A stretch of 39,466 nucleotides of DNA from Halodesulfovibrio sp. (GTDB taxonomy: Bacteria > Desulfobacterota > Desulfovibrionia > Desulfovibrionales > Desulfovibrionaceae), in assembly GCA_003252375.1 (NCBI GenBank), contig QKEJ01000128.1, positions 1 through 39,466 of the forward strand, read 5' to 3'. The notes beneath the pieces were generated by a model. The model did not search any database, had not been told where the DNA came from, and saw only the letters and a list, made by a program, of their open reading frames with translations. This document shows, one piece after another, positions 28,491-37,606 of this stretch. A program made the position numbers and the translations under genes. Position 1 is the first letter of the stretch, and each line of letters opens with the position of its first letter.

Positions 28491-30464
28491 CTATTCCCTG
28501 CAGGCCTCCAATTCTGCTATGCGCGCATCCATGGCTTCCCACTGCTCAAGTGCTTCCAGCAGCAGCATTTCCAGCTCCTCTATGCGTACCGTGGCGGAGG
28601 CAAAACCCTCTGGATCCCTTGTGTAAAAATCCGGATCGGACAACGCCGTCTCGAGCTGCCGCTGCTCTTTCTCCAGTCCGGCCGTCGCTTCCGGCATGGC
28701 GTCCCGCTCATCGCGCAACCGGGCAAGTTCACGCTGCTCGTTGAACGTCAGCTTCCGTCTGCGCTGTCCGGCATCACCACCGGTCTCCGCAGTGCCGGAA
28801 GCAGCCCCCTCCTCCTTCCGGGAACGAGGCTCCCGCTCAGCCCCCCTCTCGGGAGTACGAACCGGTCGCTGACGCACCCAGTCATCATAGCCGCCTACAT
28901 ACTCGACAACGCGGCCCCCGCCTTCAAAGGCAAGTGTGGACGTCACGACATTATTCAGGAATTCCCTGTCATGGCTGACCACCAGTACGGTCCCCGCGTA
29001 GGAGCCGAGCAGCTCCTCCAACAGGTCCAGAGTTTCCATATCCAGATCGTTGGTGGGTTCGTCAAAGACAAGAACATTGGAAGGCTTGGTGAAGAGACGA
29101 GCCAGCAAGAGACGATTGCGCTCTCCGCCGGAAAGACAGTTCACCGGCATATGGATTCGCTGCGGATCGAACAGAAATTCCTTGAGATATCCCACAACGT
29201 GCTTGCGTTTTCCGCCAATCTCCACGGTGTCGTTACCGTCCGCCACGTTATCACGAACCGACTTGCTGTCGTCGAGCTCCGCACGCAGCTGATCGAAATA
29301 GGCAACCTCCAGCCTGGTGCCGTGACGCACCGTTCCCACCTGCGGCTCAAGCCTTCCCAGCAGGAGCTTGAGCATGGTGGTCTTCCCAACGCCATTGGGA
29401 CCGAGCAGACCAACCTTGTCGCCCCGGCTGATGACAAACGATGCATCCTGAATGACGGGAGATGCAGCCCCGGGATAGGTGTAGCTCAGCCCCTGAACCT
29501 CGACGACCAGCTTGCCGGATCGTTCCGCATCCTGCACCTGCATGGAGACCGATCCCATGCGCTCCCTCCGCTTGGCCCTCTCCTCGCGCAGGGCATACAA
29601 CTCACGCACTCTGCCCATGTTGCGGGTCCTGCGCGCCTTGATGCCCTTGCGAATCCACACTTCCTCTTCGGCAAGCTTCTGGTCCAGCCGGGCCCACTCC
29701 TGCTGCTCGGCGTGGAGCTGATCGTCCTTGCGCTCAAGAAAGGTATCGTAATCGCACGACCAGTCGGCCAGATGCCCCCGGTCCAGCTCAACAATGCGAT
29801 TGGCCACCTTGCGCAGAAACATGCGGTCATGGGTCACAAGCACCAGCGTCCGTACATACCGCAACAGGAACTCCTCAAGCCAGTCGATGGATTCAATGTC
29901 CAGGTGGTTCGTGGGTTCGTCCAGAAGCAGCATATCGGGCTCCGAAGCCAAGGCCCGCGCCAGCATGACCCGGCGTTTCATCCCACCGGAAAGGCTTGAA
30001 AATTCCACATCAGCCTGCAGCTTGAGATGATTGATGACGCTCTGCACCGTCTGGTGCGCCCCCCAGCCGTGCAGGGCGTCCAGCGTCTGCTGGGCTGCCT
30101 GCAATCGTTCCGAGGCTTCATGGGTGGGGGTGCCCTCCTCCATCTCCAGCAATGCCTGATGATAGGCCGCAAGCGCCTCGCCCGTCCTGCCCATGCCCTG
30201 GGCGATAACCGCATAGACATGACCGGAAATGCCCTGCGGCACATCCTGCGGCAACATGGCGACGCGCAACCCCTGCTGGCGTGCCACCGTTCCGTCATCC
30301 AACGGAATATCGCCGTGCATTACCTTAAGGAAAGTCGACTTGCCGGCGCCATTGCGGCCGAGCAAACAGACGCGCTGCCCTTCCTCGATATGCATGGTCA
30401 CATCATCAAGCAATTGGGGACCACCCAAATTGAGTCTGGCCCCCTGGATACTGATCAAAGCCAT
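28491..30464 (-). CDS. ABC-F family ATPase, Uup-like
   Basis: A 657-residue soluble protein with two ABC ATPase domains and no membrane segments, typical of ABC-F translation factors. Domain 1 has GRNGAGKST and the signature LSGGMKRRV, and domain 2 has GPNGVGKTT and LSGGERNRL. Both have Walker B DEPTN. The linker between them is the charged P-site tRNA interaction motif. The last 90 or so residues form an antiparallel coiled coil like the Uup C-terminal domain. The start at 30464 has AAGGA and removes 29 unlikely residues. Whether it acts on stalled ribosomes, as Uup is thought to, or gives antibiotic protection cannot be read from sequence. It lies 99 bases upstream of the cyclodipeptide-synthase-like gene, with no terminator seen. 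Confidence 0.93.
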   Translation of the reverse strand: MALISIQGARLNLGGPQLLDDVTMHIEEGQRVCLLGRNGAGKSTFLKVMHGDIPLDDGTVARQQGLRVAMLPQDVPQGISGHVYAVIAQGMGRTGEALAAYHQALLEMEEGTPTHEASERLQAAQQTLDALHGWGAHQTVQSVINHLKLQADVEFSSLSGGMKRRVMLARALASEPDMLLLDEPTNHLDIESIDWLEEFLLRYVRTLVLVTHDRMFLRKVANRIVELDRGHLADWSCDYDTFLERKDDQLHAEQQEWARLDQKLAEEEVWIRKGIKARRTRNMGRVRELYALREERAKRRERMGSVSMQVQDAERSGKLVVEVQGLSYTYPGAASPVIQDASFVISRGDKVGLLGPNGVGKTTMLKLLLGRLEPQVGTVRHGTRLEVAYFDQLRAELDDSKSVRDNVADGNDTVEIGGKRKHVVGYLKEFLFDPQRIHMPVNCLSGGERNRLLLARLFTKPSNVLVFDEPTNDLDMETLDLLEELLGSYAGTVLVVSHDREFLNNVVTSTLAFEGGGRVVEYVGGYDDWVRQRPVRTPERGAEREPRSRKEEGAASGTAETGGDAGQRRRKLTFNEQRELARLRDERDAMPEATAGLEKEQRQLETALSDPDFYTRDPEGFASATVRIEELEMLLLEALEQWEAMDARIAELEACRE

Positions 30465-30694
30465 CTGAACATCCTTGTTTCCTGAGTTGGCTCCTTGTAT
30501 CCACAGTACCCGGAAACGGCAAGCCGTGGGGAGACAGGCAGCCGGACGCACAAGACGGTGTAAGTAAACAACAACTTACTCCGCATAACATACACAACAT
30601 TCTCATTGCCTTTCCAAATCATTACAACTAAGGGTATTCTTGTCGTACTGGACCGTAAACACATCTTTTCAAATAAATATTAAAGATTAAAGTT

Positions 30695-32566
30695 ATGAAG
30701 AATAGCACAAAAACCATACTCATTGACGCCGCACTATGTAGTGCAGCAGCCGCAGGCAGCAGCATACTCGGGGCGTTTGCTGCTGAGGCTGTACAACTGA
30801 ACAGTCCGCTCATGGTGCCTGCAATCGTCTTTGCAGGAACAGCAGTTGCCACATGTACGTTCCTGGCCCGGCATGTGGCACGACCATGGCGAATGCTTGC
30901 TGCAGCCGTCGGAAAAGACAGCATCGGCCCCGTAGCCATGGCTGCCGACGCTGCTCAGGCCATCCGCTCCATGCAGGATGAGACCTGCCGCACCAGCAAC
31001 TTTTTCAACGCCGCTCTTGGAGCCCTGTCTGGAGCAGCCCCCTTTGTACTCACGGGCCCTGACGGCACCGTGACCCTCATGGATGATGCCGTTCCGACCC
31101 TTCTGGAGCTGGGAGCTCCGTGCGACGACTTTCTCTGCAAGCCGGCCTCCCTTCTTTTTGACCGGACCGGCAACACGGGCCTTTTCGTCCCCTCACGCAC
31201 GGACATGCGTCCTTCTTCCAAAGAAATACACATCGGCAGGGGCGAACAGACACGCGTTGTCCTCTGCACCCATACGCCGCTCAGGGATGCCGACGGCAAC
31301 ATGCTGGGGCACTGTATCTGCCTGCGCGATCTCACGGATCAGCGCAGGCAGGAAAAGATGGCAGTTGAGGAAAAGGTGCGCACTGCAGATCTGATCACCC
31401 GCATTCTCGAAGCCGCCGAGCAGGTGGACAGGGCTTCCGAGGATCTGGCCGGACGTATTCAGAACGCCAACTCCGGTGCGTCGCAGCAACAGCAACGCAC
31501 AACCGAAACAGCCACGGCCATGGAACAGATGAACGCCACGGTCATGGAGGTCGCCCGCAGTGCCGGTGATGCGGCCGAACTTGCCGCCCACACCCGCAGC
31601 CAGTCCTCCAACGGTGCACAGCAGATGCACACCCTTGAATCGGACATCACCAGCGTGGGAGGCGTCATTACGCATCTCGGAGAACGCATTACCGACCTGG
31701 GAACCCGTGCCCAGGACATCGGGCTGGTCATGAACGTCATCAATGACATTGCGGACCAGACCAATCTGCTGGCGCTCAACGCGGCCATCGAGGCGGCACG
31801 AGCCGGTGATGCCGGCCGCGGATTCGCCGTGGTGGCCGATGAGGTGCGCAAACTGGCTGAAAAGACCATGCATGCCACCAACGAAGTAGGCGACGCCATC
31901 CGCTCCATTCAGGAGAGCTCCAAAGCCGCGGAAGCGGAAATGCGCCAGGCCCTCGAAGCCGTGGATACCGTCACCGCCAGTGCGCAGGCTTCAGGCGAGG
32001 CATTGAGGGATATCGTGCAGCTGGCGGACAGGACCAGCGAACAGGTACAGTCCATTGCCACCGCAGCCGAGGAACAGTCCGCCACATCAGAGCAGATCAA
32101 CCGGGCCGTCGATGAAATTACCAGCATCGCCACGGATACCATGGATACCATGAACAAGTCGGCAACGGACGTCTTCAGCCTCACCGGACGCGCCAGCGAC
32201 CTCAAACTGCTGATTGAAAGCATGCGGGACGGGGAATGCGCCGCGCAGGAAACGGGTTCCGCCCAGCCATGCTGGGTGCACAAGGATTGCGGCAGGGAAA
32301 AAGGCGGCAAGCGTGAGCAGGAGATGGGCATCTGCCCCGCATGGCCGAACCATGGATTCAGCTGCGCCTCCGTGACGGGGACCTATTGCGGCGGCGAGAT
32401 TCAGGAGACCTTTGCCAAGAAAATCGCCAACTGTGCAAAATGCGACTACTTCAAGAGCGCACACTATGACAGGGAAAGCATCCATTCCGCATTCCAGCAT
32501 GATCAGACCGCTCAGCTGAAGCCCCTCAAGCCGCAGCGTTCCAAGGGCAGGTCACTCAAGGCCTAG
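30695..32566 (+). CDS. Methyl-accepting chemotaxis protein with C-terminal two-CW module
   Basis: A 623-residue chemoreceptor. Two N-terminal membrane segments (about 8-32 and 37-60) are separated by only a few residues, so there is almost no periplasmic domain and sensing must be internal. A PAS-like domain spans about 100-215. The signalling domain follows, with its hairpin tip near 347-391 ([16 protein letters not shown]...[15 protein letters not shown]). After it, about 526-588, comes a cysteine-rich module ([28 protein letters not shown]) that fits the two-CW domain seen in delta-proteobacterial receptors and probably binds metal or an Fe-S centre. The second CW is CA here. No methylesterase pentapeptide is present. 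The start has no strong ribosome-binding site. It is divergent from the ABC-F gene. Confidence 0.93.
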   Translation: MKNSTKTILIDAALCSAAAAGSSILGAFAAEAVQLNSPLMVPAIVFAGTAVATCTFLARHVARPWRMLAAAVGKDSIGPVAMAADAAQAIRSMQDETCRTSNFFNAALGALSGAAPFVLTGPDGTVTLMDDAVPTLLELGAPCDDFLCKPASLLFDRTGNTGLFVPSRTDMRPSSKEIHIGRGEQTRVVLCTHTPLRDADGNMLGHCICLRDLTDQRRQEKMAVEEKVRTADLITRILEAAEQVDRASEDLAGRIQNANSGASQQQQRTTETATAMEQMNATVMEVARSAGDAAELAAHTRSQSSNGAQQMHTLESDITSVGGVITHLGERITDLGTRAQDIGLVMNVINDIADQTNLLALNAAIEAARAGDAGRGFAVVADEVRKLAEKTMHATNEVGDAIRSIQESSKAAEAEMRQALEAVDTVTASAQASGEALRDIVQLADRTSEQVQSIATAAEEQSATSEQINRAVDEITSIATDTMDTMNKSATDVFSLTGRASDLKLLIESMRDGECAAQETGSAQPCWVHKDCGREKGGKREQEMGICPAWPNHGFSCASVTGTYCGGEIQETFAKKIANCAKCDYFKSAHYDRESIHSAFQHDQTAQLKPLKPQRSKGRSLKA

Positions 32567-32661
32567 CGTCGCACACAGGGAAGAAGCCCTGCTGTGGCAG
32601 GTTGCGGTTGCACTGCCCATGCGGAACGGCTATGCTGTTTGGCAATCCAAGGAGCTGTCCG

Positions 32662-33048
32662 ATGGGAACGACGGGAACAAAAGCCTCTCAGGCATTTATT
32701 ACATGGCTGGAATCAAAGGCAAAGGCTGTTAAGGATCTGGAGACCAAGGCCGCCAAGGCCTTGCATGAAAAACAGGATCAGGCTCGCTACAAACACCTGA
32801 TGTTGGAAAAAACGACCCTGCTCGCCCAGCTTGCGGAAGAGGCAGCCCCGCTGGTCGCACAACTTCCGGAGCCGGAACGCGGCCCCATAAGCGACAGGCT
32901 TTCACGCTTTTCCAACAGCGCCAGTACTGCGAAGCGCATAGGGTCCGTCTTCTACATGTCCGCCCTGTTGTATCCGGACGACCATGTTGCCGGACAGATG
33001 AACGACCTTGAAGCCTTCATAGCCTCCCTCCGCCCCTCACAGGATTAG
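32662..33048 (+). CDS. Small helical protein of unknown function
   Basis: A 128-residue protein, almost all helix, with a charged stretch (about 15-55: WLESKAKAVKDLETKAAKAL) that may form a coiled coil. No signal peptide or membrane segment is seen. The start at 32662 is chosen because AAGGAG lies seven bases ahead, and residues of the longer frame look non-coding. It follows the chemoreceptor by 95 bases and ends at a terminator. I do not recognise the family. Confidence 0.65.
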   Translation: MGTTGTKASQAFITWLESKAKAVKDLETKAAKALHEKQDQARYKHLMLEKTTLLAQLAEEAAPLVAQLPEPERGPISDRLSRFSNSASTAKRIGSVFYMSALLYPDDHVAGQMNDLEAFIASLRPSQD

Positions 33049-33071
33049 GCGCACGGAGCCACAGAACGCAT

Positions 33072-33099
33072 AAAAGCCGGGAGCACGCTCCCGGCTTTT
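33072..33099. terminator. Bidirectional terminator
   Basis: An 8-bp stem GCCGGGAG/CTCCCGGC (33076-33083 with 33088-33095) lies between AAAA and TTTTT. It serves the small helical gene on the plus strand and yajQ on the minus strand. Confidence 0.88.
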
Positions 33100-33121
33100 T
33101 CATGTCTATGGGGTGGCTCCC

Positions 33122-33613
33122 CTAGGACTTCATGTTCACGAATTGGAACGGCACGTCGTAATCGCCGCTCTTGAGCAGGGCGATCACTTCCTGCAGATCG
33201 TCGATCTTCTTGCCGGTCACCCGCACCTGATCGTCCTGAATGGCGGCCTGCACCTTCAGTTTGCTGGCCTTGATCTGCTTCACGACCTTCTGGGCCTGTT
33301 CCTTGGAGATGCCTTCCATCACGTGTACTTCGCGCTTCACGGCTCCCTTGGAGGTGGGCTCGATATCCTTGAAGTCGAGCACCTTGGGATCGATCTTGCG
33401 CTTGATGCAGTGCGCCTGCAGCATTTCCGCCACCGCACGGATCTTCATTTCATCAGCCGTGACAATGCTGACGCGCTTGGTCCCCTTGTCGAGGGTGATT
33501 TCCGTGTTGGAACCTCGGAAGTCGAAGCGGGTTTCCACTTCCTTCTTCACGTTGTTCACGGCATTGTCCAGTTCCTGCGCATCTATTTTGTTCACCACGT
33601 CAAAGGATGGCAT
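33122..33613 (-). CDS. yajQ: YajQ-family nucleotide-binding protein
   Basis: A 163-residue YajQ protein. The family binds nucleic acids, and some members bind cyclic di-GMP. The N-terminus [21 protein letters not shown], the central FRGSNTEI and [11 protein letters not shown], and the end [14 protein letters not shown] are all diagnostic, and the length is standard. The start at 33613 has GGAGG seven bases ahead, so the eight-residue longer frame is rejected. Confidence 0.96.
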   Translation of the reverse strand: MPSFDVVNKIDAQELDNAVNNVKKEVETRFDFRGSNTEITLDKGTKRVSIVTADEMKIRAVAEMLQAHCIKRKIDPKVLDFKDIEPTSKGAVKREVHVMEGISKEQAQKVVKQIKASKLKVQAAIQDDQVRVTGKKIDDLQEVIALLKSGDYDVPFQFVNMKS

Positions 33614-33699
33614 GGGCGTTCCTCCATTTGGAATCATGGGTAAAGTTTCATGGGCTTGTACCAGACCATGGGCAAGGCTTCAAGTTCTGCCGGTCCCGG

Positions 33700-35148
33700 T
33701 CAGGAATCGTCTTCCGGGGATTCCCGGCCCTCCTGCGCTGCATAGCGCGGCCCTCGCCGGGCGGGGGCCTGTTTGGGCACGGCGCGCGAAGCAGGCTTCA
33801 TCTCCGCCACGACACGCTCCTGCGTCACGGGAGCCTTGAGTTGCGGACGCGAAACCACCCGTACCTGCGCCGCAGGATTGGGGGCCGGCTGACGAGGGGG
33901 GCGCTGGTTCTTGAGCGGCGCCGCCGGTTCCTGTTCCACCTGCGTGGGCATGAAGACGCGGGCCACACGCTTGGGACGCGGCATGCGCCGGAGCTTGGCC
34001 GGGCGCGCATCGGCGCTGCGCTGCTGCTCGCTGTAATTGAACTGGGGCAGGAGGCAGCGCTGCAGAGGCTCCTCCAGGGCACGCTCCAGCGTCCGTACCA
34101 TGGGTTCATCGTCGGGCGTGGCAAAGGTTATGGCCCGTCCGGAACGCGAGGCCCTGCCGGTACGTCCTATCCGATGGACATAGGAGTCCACCGTGGGGGG
34201 AAAATCGTAATTCAGGACATGCGAGATGGACGAGATATCAAGACCGCGCGCAGCGATGTCCGTGGCCACCAGAATGGTGTAGGTGCCTCGCCTGAACCCG
34301 TCCAGTGCGGCCTGTCTGCGCCGCTGGGAGAGGTTGCCCTGCATGCAGGTGACGTTGAACCCCACCTTGCCCAGTTGCTGCCACAGTCGCCGGGCCCCGT
34401 GCCGCGTCCGGGTGAAAATCAGCATGGATTCGTATTCAAGGGAACGCAGCATGCTTTTGAGCAGCGGGGTTTTGAGATGCGACGCCACGGGATACAGCAC
34501 GTGCGAAACCGTCTCGGCGGGTGTGGCGATATCCACCTCAACCAGAACGGGGTCTCGCATGCATCCGTCGGCCAGCGCCCGCACGGGATCGGGCATGGTG
34601 GCCGAAAACATCATGGTCTGTCTGCGCCGGGCCGTACATCGAAGGATCTCATGCACGTCGTCCAGAAAGCCCATGTCGAACATCATGTCCGCCTCATCCA
34701 GGACCAGCGCTTCCACATGGGAGAGGTCGACCGTTCCCTGACGGACATGGTCAAGCAACCGGCCGGGGCAGGCGACAAGAATATCCGCCCCACCCCGCAT
34801 CTGCAGCACCTGTCCGTGAAACCCCACGCCGCCATAGATGGCCACGCTGCGAATGCGTGTCCGCCGCCCGAGCTGGCGGATGTCGTTATGAATCTGCTCC
34901 GCCAGTTCACGGGTGGGCGCAATGACCAGCCCCCGCACCGCGGACCGCGGTGCGGCAAGCAACCTATCCAGGAGGGGAAGCACAAAGGCTGCGGTCTTGC
35001 CGGTCCCCGTCTGGGCGAGCCCCAGAACATCCCGGCCCTCCATGGCTGGCGGAATGGCCCGCTCCTGTATGGGAGTCGGAGCCAAAAACCCCAGTTCGGC
35101 TATGGTCTCAAGCAGGGAGGGATGCAGGGAAAAGTGCGCAAAACCCAC
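33700..35148 (-). CDS. DEAD-box RNA helicase, RhlE-like
   Basis: A 482-residue ATP-dependent RNA helicase. The Q motif (GFLAPTPIQ), motif I AQTGTGKT, Ia PTRELAEQI, II DEAD (VLDEADMMFD), III SAT and VI HRIGRTGRA are all present in order. The tail from about residue 350 is basic and proline/glutamine-rich, as in RhlE and CsdA-type helicases, and probably holds RNA. GTG 35148 is chosen as the start because AAAGGA sits six bases ahead and GFAHFSLHPSLLETI is the usual N-terminus. The upstream ATG frame adds an unlikely stretch. Role is probably ribosome assembly or RNA turnover. Confidence 0.95.
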   Translation of the reverse strand: MGFAHFSLHPSLLETIAELGFLAPTPIQERAIPPAMEGRDVLGLAQTGTGKTAAFVLPLLDRLLAAPRSAVRGLVIAPTRELAEQIHNDIRQLGRRTRIRSVAIYGGVGFHGQVLQMRGGADILVACPGRLLDHVRQGTVDLSHVEALVLDEADMMFDMGFLDDVHEILRCTARRRQTMMFSATMPDPVRALADGCMRDPVLVEVDIATPAETVSHVLYPVASHLKTPLLKSMLRSLEYESMLIFTRTRHGARRLWQQLGKVGFNVTCMQGNLSQRRRQAALDGFRRGTYTILVATDIAARGLDISSISHVLNYDFPPTVDSYVHRIGRTGRASRSGRAITFATPDDEPMVRTLERALEEPLQRCLLPQFNYSEQQRSADARPAKLRRMPRPKRVARVFMPTQVEQEPAAPLKNQRPPRQPAPNPAAQVRVVSRPQLKAPVTQERVVAEMKPASRAVPKQAPARRGPRYAAQEGRESPEDDS

Positions 35149-35378
35149 GATGTTTCCTTTCACTGGAGCAACAGGCTGGACTCGCAACATGCGAAACGGC
35201 AGCCTCGCTGCCACCAATACGCGTCACGGCATCCATCACTCTACGCGGAGCCGCCCCGTTGCGCAATCTCCGGTGCGCCTCCATGCGGACAACGGGAAAA
35301 CGGCACAACTGGACAACTAGACAGGGACAGCCGGGTATGGAAGATTGCCCGAACATAACAAGGAGCACCTGCAGGCCC

Positions 35379-36329
35379 ATGAACGATATTCTCATGCTTT
35401 TCGACCTCGAACCGGCCCGAGTTCCCGCAACAGTCCCGCCGCCGCATATTCCCGGCAGCCCCGAACGCTGCCTTGAGCGACTCGTACGGGAGGACGCGCA
35501 AGGCAACCTGTGGCTGTTGGAGCGTCTGGCCCCGCTCCAGCGGGAACGCCGGGAGAGCATTGCAGCCCTCCTCTCCGGACTGGATGCCGCCGGCGCCCCC
35601 CATGTACGCCCCTTCCGTCAGTGCACGAACGGCACCAGCGTTGCGGACCACGGCAGTGGCGCATGGCAATGCTCCCCATTTATCACCGGGATAGAATTGC
35701 CGAGACCCGACTACATCGACGACGCCTGGCGGGGCACGTGCACAGGCGAATTCATTGCCGGACTCCAACGGGCGGGCGGCACCCTCGCCACCATCCCCGA
35801 GGCCGGCACGCCGCCCCTTCCAGACTATATTGCCTCTCTGGCCAACACCATTCAGGCGCGGCAACCCGACGTGTACAACCGCATCCACCCCATGCTGCCC
35901 CATTTCGCACCGCTCTTCGCCATGCTGCCGTCCCTGCCCACGGCCATTGCACATGGCGACTGCCACCCCCTCAACATCATCTGGGGCAGACACGCCATCA
36001 ACGGCATCATCGACTGGGAATTCACGGGACGCAAACCCGTCCTGTACGACGCGGCCAACTGCATCGGCTGTGTCGGCTTCGAGCACCCGGACTGGCTTGT
36101 GCGCGGCTTCATTCCGGCACTCATCCGCACCCTGTCCGAACATGGCATTCTCGATGATGCAACCGCCCCGATGCTGCTGCCCTTCACCTGCGCCCTGCGC
36201 TTTGCATGGCTCTCTGAATGGCTGCGACGGGACGACCAGGAGATGATCTGCATGGAACTCGACTACATGGATATCCTCATCCGCCACGGCAAGGCCATTG
36301 AACAGGCCTGGGAGGCCTGCCGCATCTGA
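35379..36329 (+). CDS. Aminoglycoside-phosphotransferase-fold kinase
   Basis: A 316-residue protein of the APH/choline-kinase fold. The catalytic loop HGDCHPLN (H192, D194) and the metal-binding IDWEF (D212) are clear. A long frame upstream is rejected because the region before the ATG is intergenic and overlaps the helicase start on the other strand. AAGGAG is present but 13 bases away, which is long. The substrate is unknown; homoserine, choline, sugars or an antibiotic are all possible for this fold. The family also includes many house-keeping kinases, so no resistance role should be assumed. Confidence 0.85.
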   Translation: MNDILMLFDLEPARVPATVPPPHIPGSPERCLERLVREDAQGNLWLLERLAPLQRERRESIAALLSGLDAAGAPHVRPFRQCTNGTSVADHGSGAWQCSPFITGIELPRPDYIDDAWRGTCTGEFIAGLQRAGGTLATIPEAGTPPLPDYIASLANTIQARQPDVYNRIHPMLPHFAPLFAMLPSLPTAIAHGDCHPLNIIWGRHAINGIIDWEFTGRKPVLYDAANCIGCVGFEHPDWLVRGFIPALIRTLSEHGILDDATAPMLLPFTCALRFAWLSEWLRRDDQEMICMELDYMDILIRHGKAIEQAWEACRI

Positions 36330-36345
36330 AAGGCGCGCACTTCTC

Positions 36346-36368
36346 AAGGGGATTATTTCCCCTTTCCT
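36346..36368 (+). terminator. Weak terminator after the kinase gene
   Basis: A 7-bp stem AAGGGGA/TCCCCTT (36346-36352 with 36358-36364) has a TTATT loop and is followed by a pyrimidine-rich tract rather than a pure T-run. It lies 16 bases after the stop. Confidence 0.4.
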
Positions 36369-36374
36369 CTCCCT

Positions 36375-36397
36375 TTTTCCGGAAAACTGCCTATAGT
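36375..36397 (+). promoter_or_regulatory. Possible msrA promoter with palindrome
   Basis: TTTTCCGGAAAA is a perfect 12-base palindrome at 36375-36386. TATAGT at 36392-36397 fits a -10 box. No standard -35 lies 17 bases upstream, so an activator bound at the palindrome is conceivable. Confidence 0.3.
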
Positions 36398-36481
36398 ATT
36401 GGGAAATGCCCAGCATGGCCGCGTGCACAGCAGACCGCAACAGAGCCCCTGCAACAATCCGCGCACGCAAGGGAGGACCCC

Positions 36482-37099
36482 ATGAGCATGACACTCCATT
36501 TCGGCATAACCCTGCTTCTGATCGGGGGGCTGATTGCCCCCGTTATCGTACCGGTCCGGGCTCAGGCAGCCGACGCCACGCAGACAGCCACCTTTGCAGG
36601 GGGCTGCTTCTGGTGCCTCGAAAGCGACTTTGACAAGGTTGACGGCGTTCTCGAGACCATTTCGGGCTATACGGGAGGGCACAGGGACAACCCCACGTAC
36701 AAGGAAGTCTCTGCCGGCTCCACCGGGCACAAGGAGGCCCTGCAGGTTCGATACGATCCGACAAAAGTCTCCTATGAAGACCTGCTGCACGTTTTCTGGA
36801 AAAACATTGATCCGCTGGACCCCTATGGGCAATTCTGCGACAAGGGTGAACAGTACCGCTCCGCCATCTTCTACCACGATGCGGAACAGAGGACCCTTGC
36901 CGAGGCGTCCAAGCAGGCCCTCACCGCCTCCGGACAATTCGACAGCCCGATCACGACCGAAATCGTGCCCGCCGGGGCCTTCTGGCCGGCAGAGGAATAT
37001 CACCAGGACTACTATCTCAAGAACCCGATACGGTATAAATTCTACCGCTACAACTGCGGCCGCGACCAGCGCCTGAAATCACTCTGGGGTGACAAATAG
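36482..37099 (+). CDS. msrA: Peptide-methionine (S)-S-oxide reductase MsrA, exported
   Basis: MsrA repairs oxidised methionine (S-sulfoxide) in proteins. The active-site motif GCFWC is at 41-45 with catalytic C42, and the family segments SGYTGGH, YKEVSAGSTGHKE, DPYGQFCDKGEQYRSAIF and EEYHQDYY follow. A signal peptide (about 1-30, ending AQAAD) sends it to the periplasm, unlike the usual cytosolic MsrA. The resolving cysteine is in YRYNCGRD. GGGAGG sits five bases before the ATG. It probably guards periplasmic proteins during oxygen exposure. Confidence 0.97.
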   Translation: MSMTLHFGITLLLIGGLIAPVIVPVRAQAADATQTATFAGGCFWCLESDFDKVDGVLETISGYTGGHRDNPTYKEVSAGSTGHKEALQVRYDPTKVSYEDLLHVFWKNIDPLDPYGQFCDKGEQYRSAIFYHDAEQRTLAEASKQALTASGQFDSPITTEIVPAGAFWPAEEYHQDYYLKNPIRYKFYRYNCGRDQRLKSLWGDK

Positions 37100-37130
37100 C
37101 CTCGGACAGCAACGTTTCTCCGGACAGACC

Positions 37131-37565
37131 ATGAAGCACACCTACCTCCTCGCACCCGGAACCTGGAAGGCCACGGGCACCTTTACGGACAGCAGCGGGA
37201 TCACGCACCCTGTTTCCGGAACCAGTGTCATCACCCATGATCGGGGCATCTGGTACAACAGAACGGCAATGATCATCCACACGCAGCCTCCCTCGGATGT
37301 GGAGTGCGTGTATGAAATAATTCCCCTCGCACCAGGGCAGACCACCACGACTTGGACAGCGGAAACCCTTCCGCTCGGGCGCATGCACGGCCATTTCGCC
37401 ATTGTGGACAACACCATTCTTTCCAGCGCCCCTGCCGGAGAGGGAATCAACATGGAGACACTGCGCTACATGGATGACAACACGTACGAGAACCGGGGAG
37501 CCCTGCTCATGGACGGCACCATGCTTTCTTCCTGGAAAGCCGTACTTACCCGAGTCGCCCAGTAA
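37131..37565 (+). CDS. Beta-rich protein of unknown function
   Basis: A 144-residue protein with many short strands and turns (YLLAPGTWKATGTFTDSSG, GIWYNRTAMIIH, TWTAETLPLGRMHGHFAIVD). It has no signal peptide or membrane segment and looks like a small beta barrel, perhaps lipocalin- or nitrobindin-like (inference). The ATG at 37131 is preferred, but no good ribosome-binding site is present. GTG 37089, overlapping the msrA end, is the alternative and would add 14 residues. It lies between msrA and glk on the same strand and may be co-transcribed with both. Confidence 0.6.
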   Translation: MKHTYLLAPGTWKATGTFTDSSGITHPVSGTSVITHDRGIWYNRTAMIIHTQPPSDVECVYEIIPLAPGQTTTTWTAETLPLGRMHGHFAIVDNTILSSAPAGEGINMETLRYMDDNTYENRGALLMDGTMLSSWKAVLTRVAQ

Positions 37566-37606
37566 CCGTAACCGGCAGGCCCCCCTGCTCCAAGGCGGAA
37601 CCGGAC

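Noticed and set aside
35379-36329. Antibiotic resistance kinase
   Set aside because: The fold is right, but it is shared with many ordinary metabolic kinases and nothing nearby suggests a resistance island.
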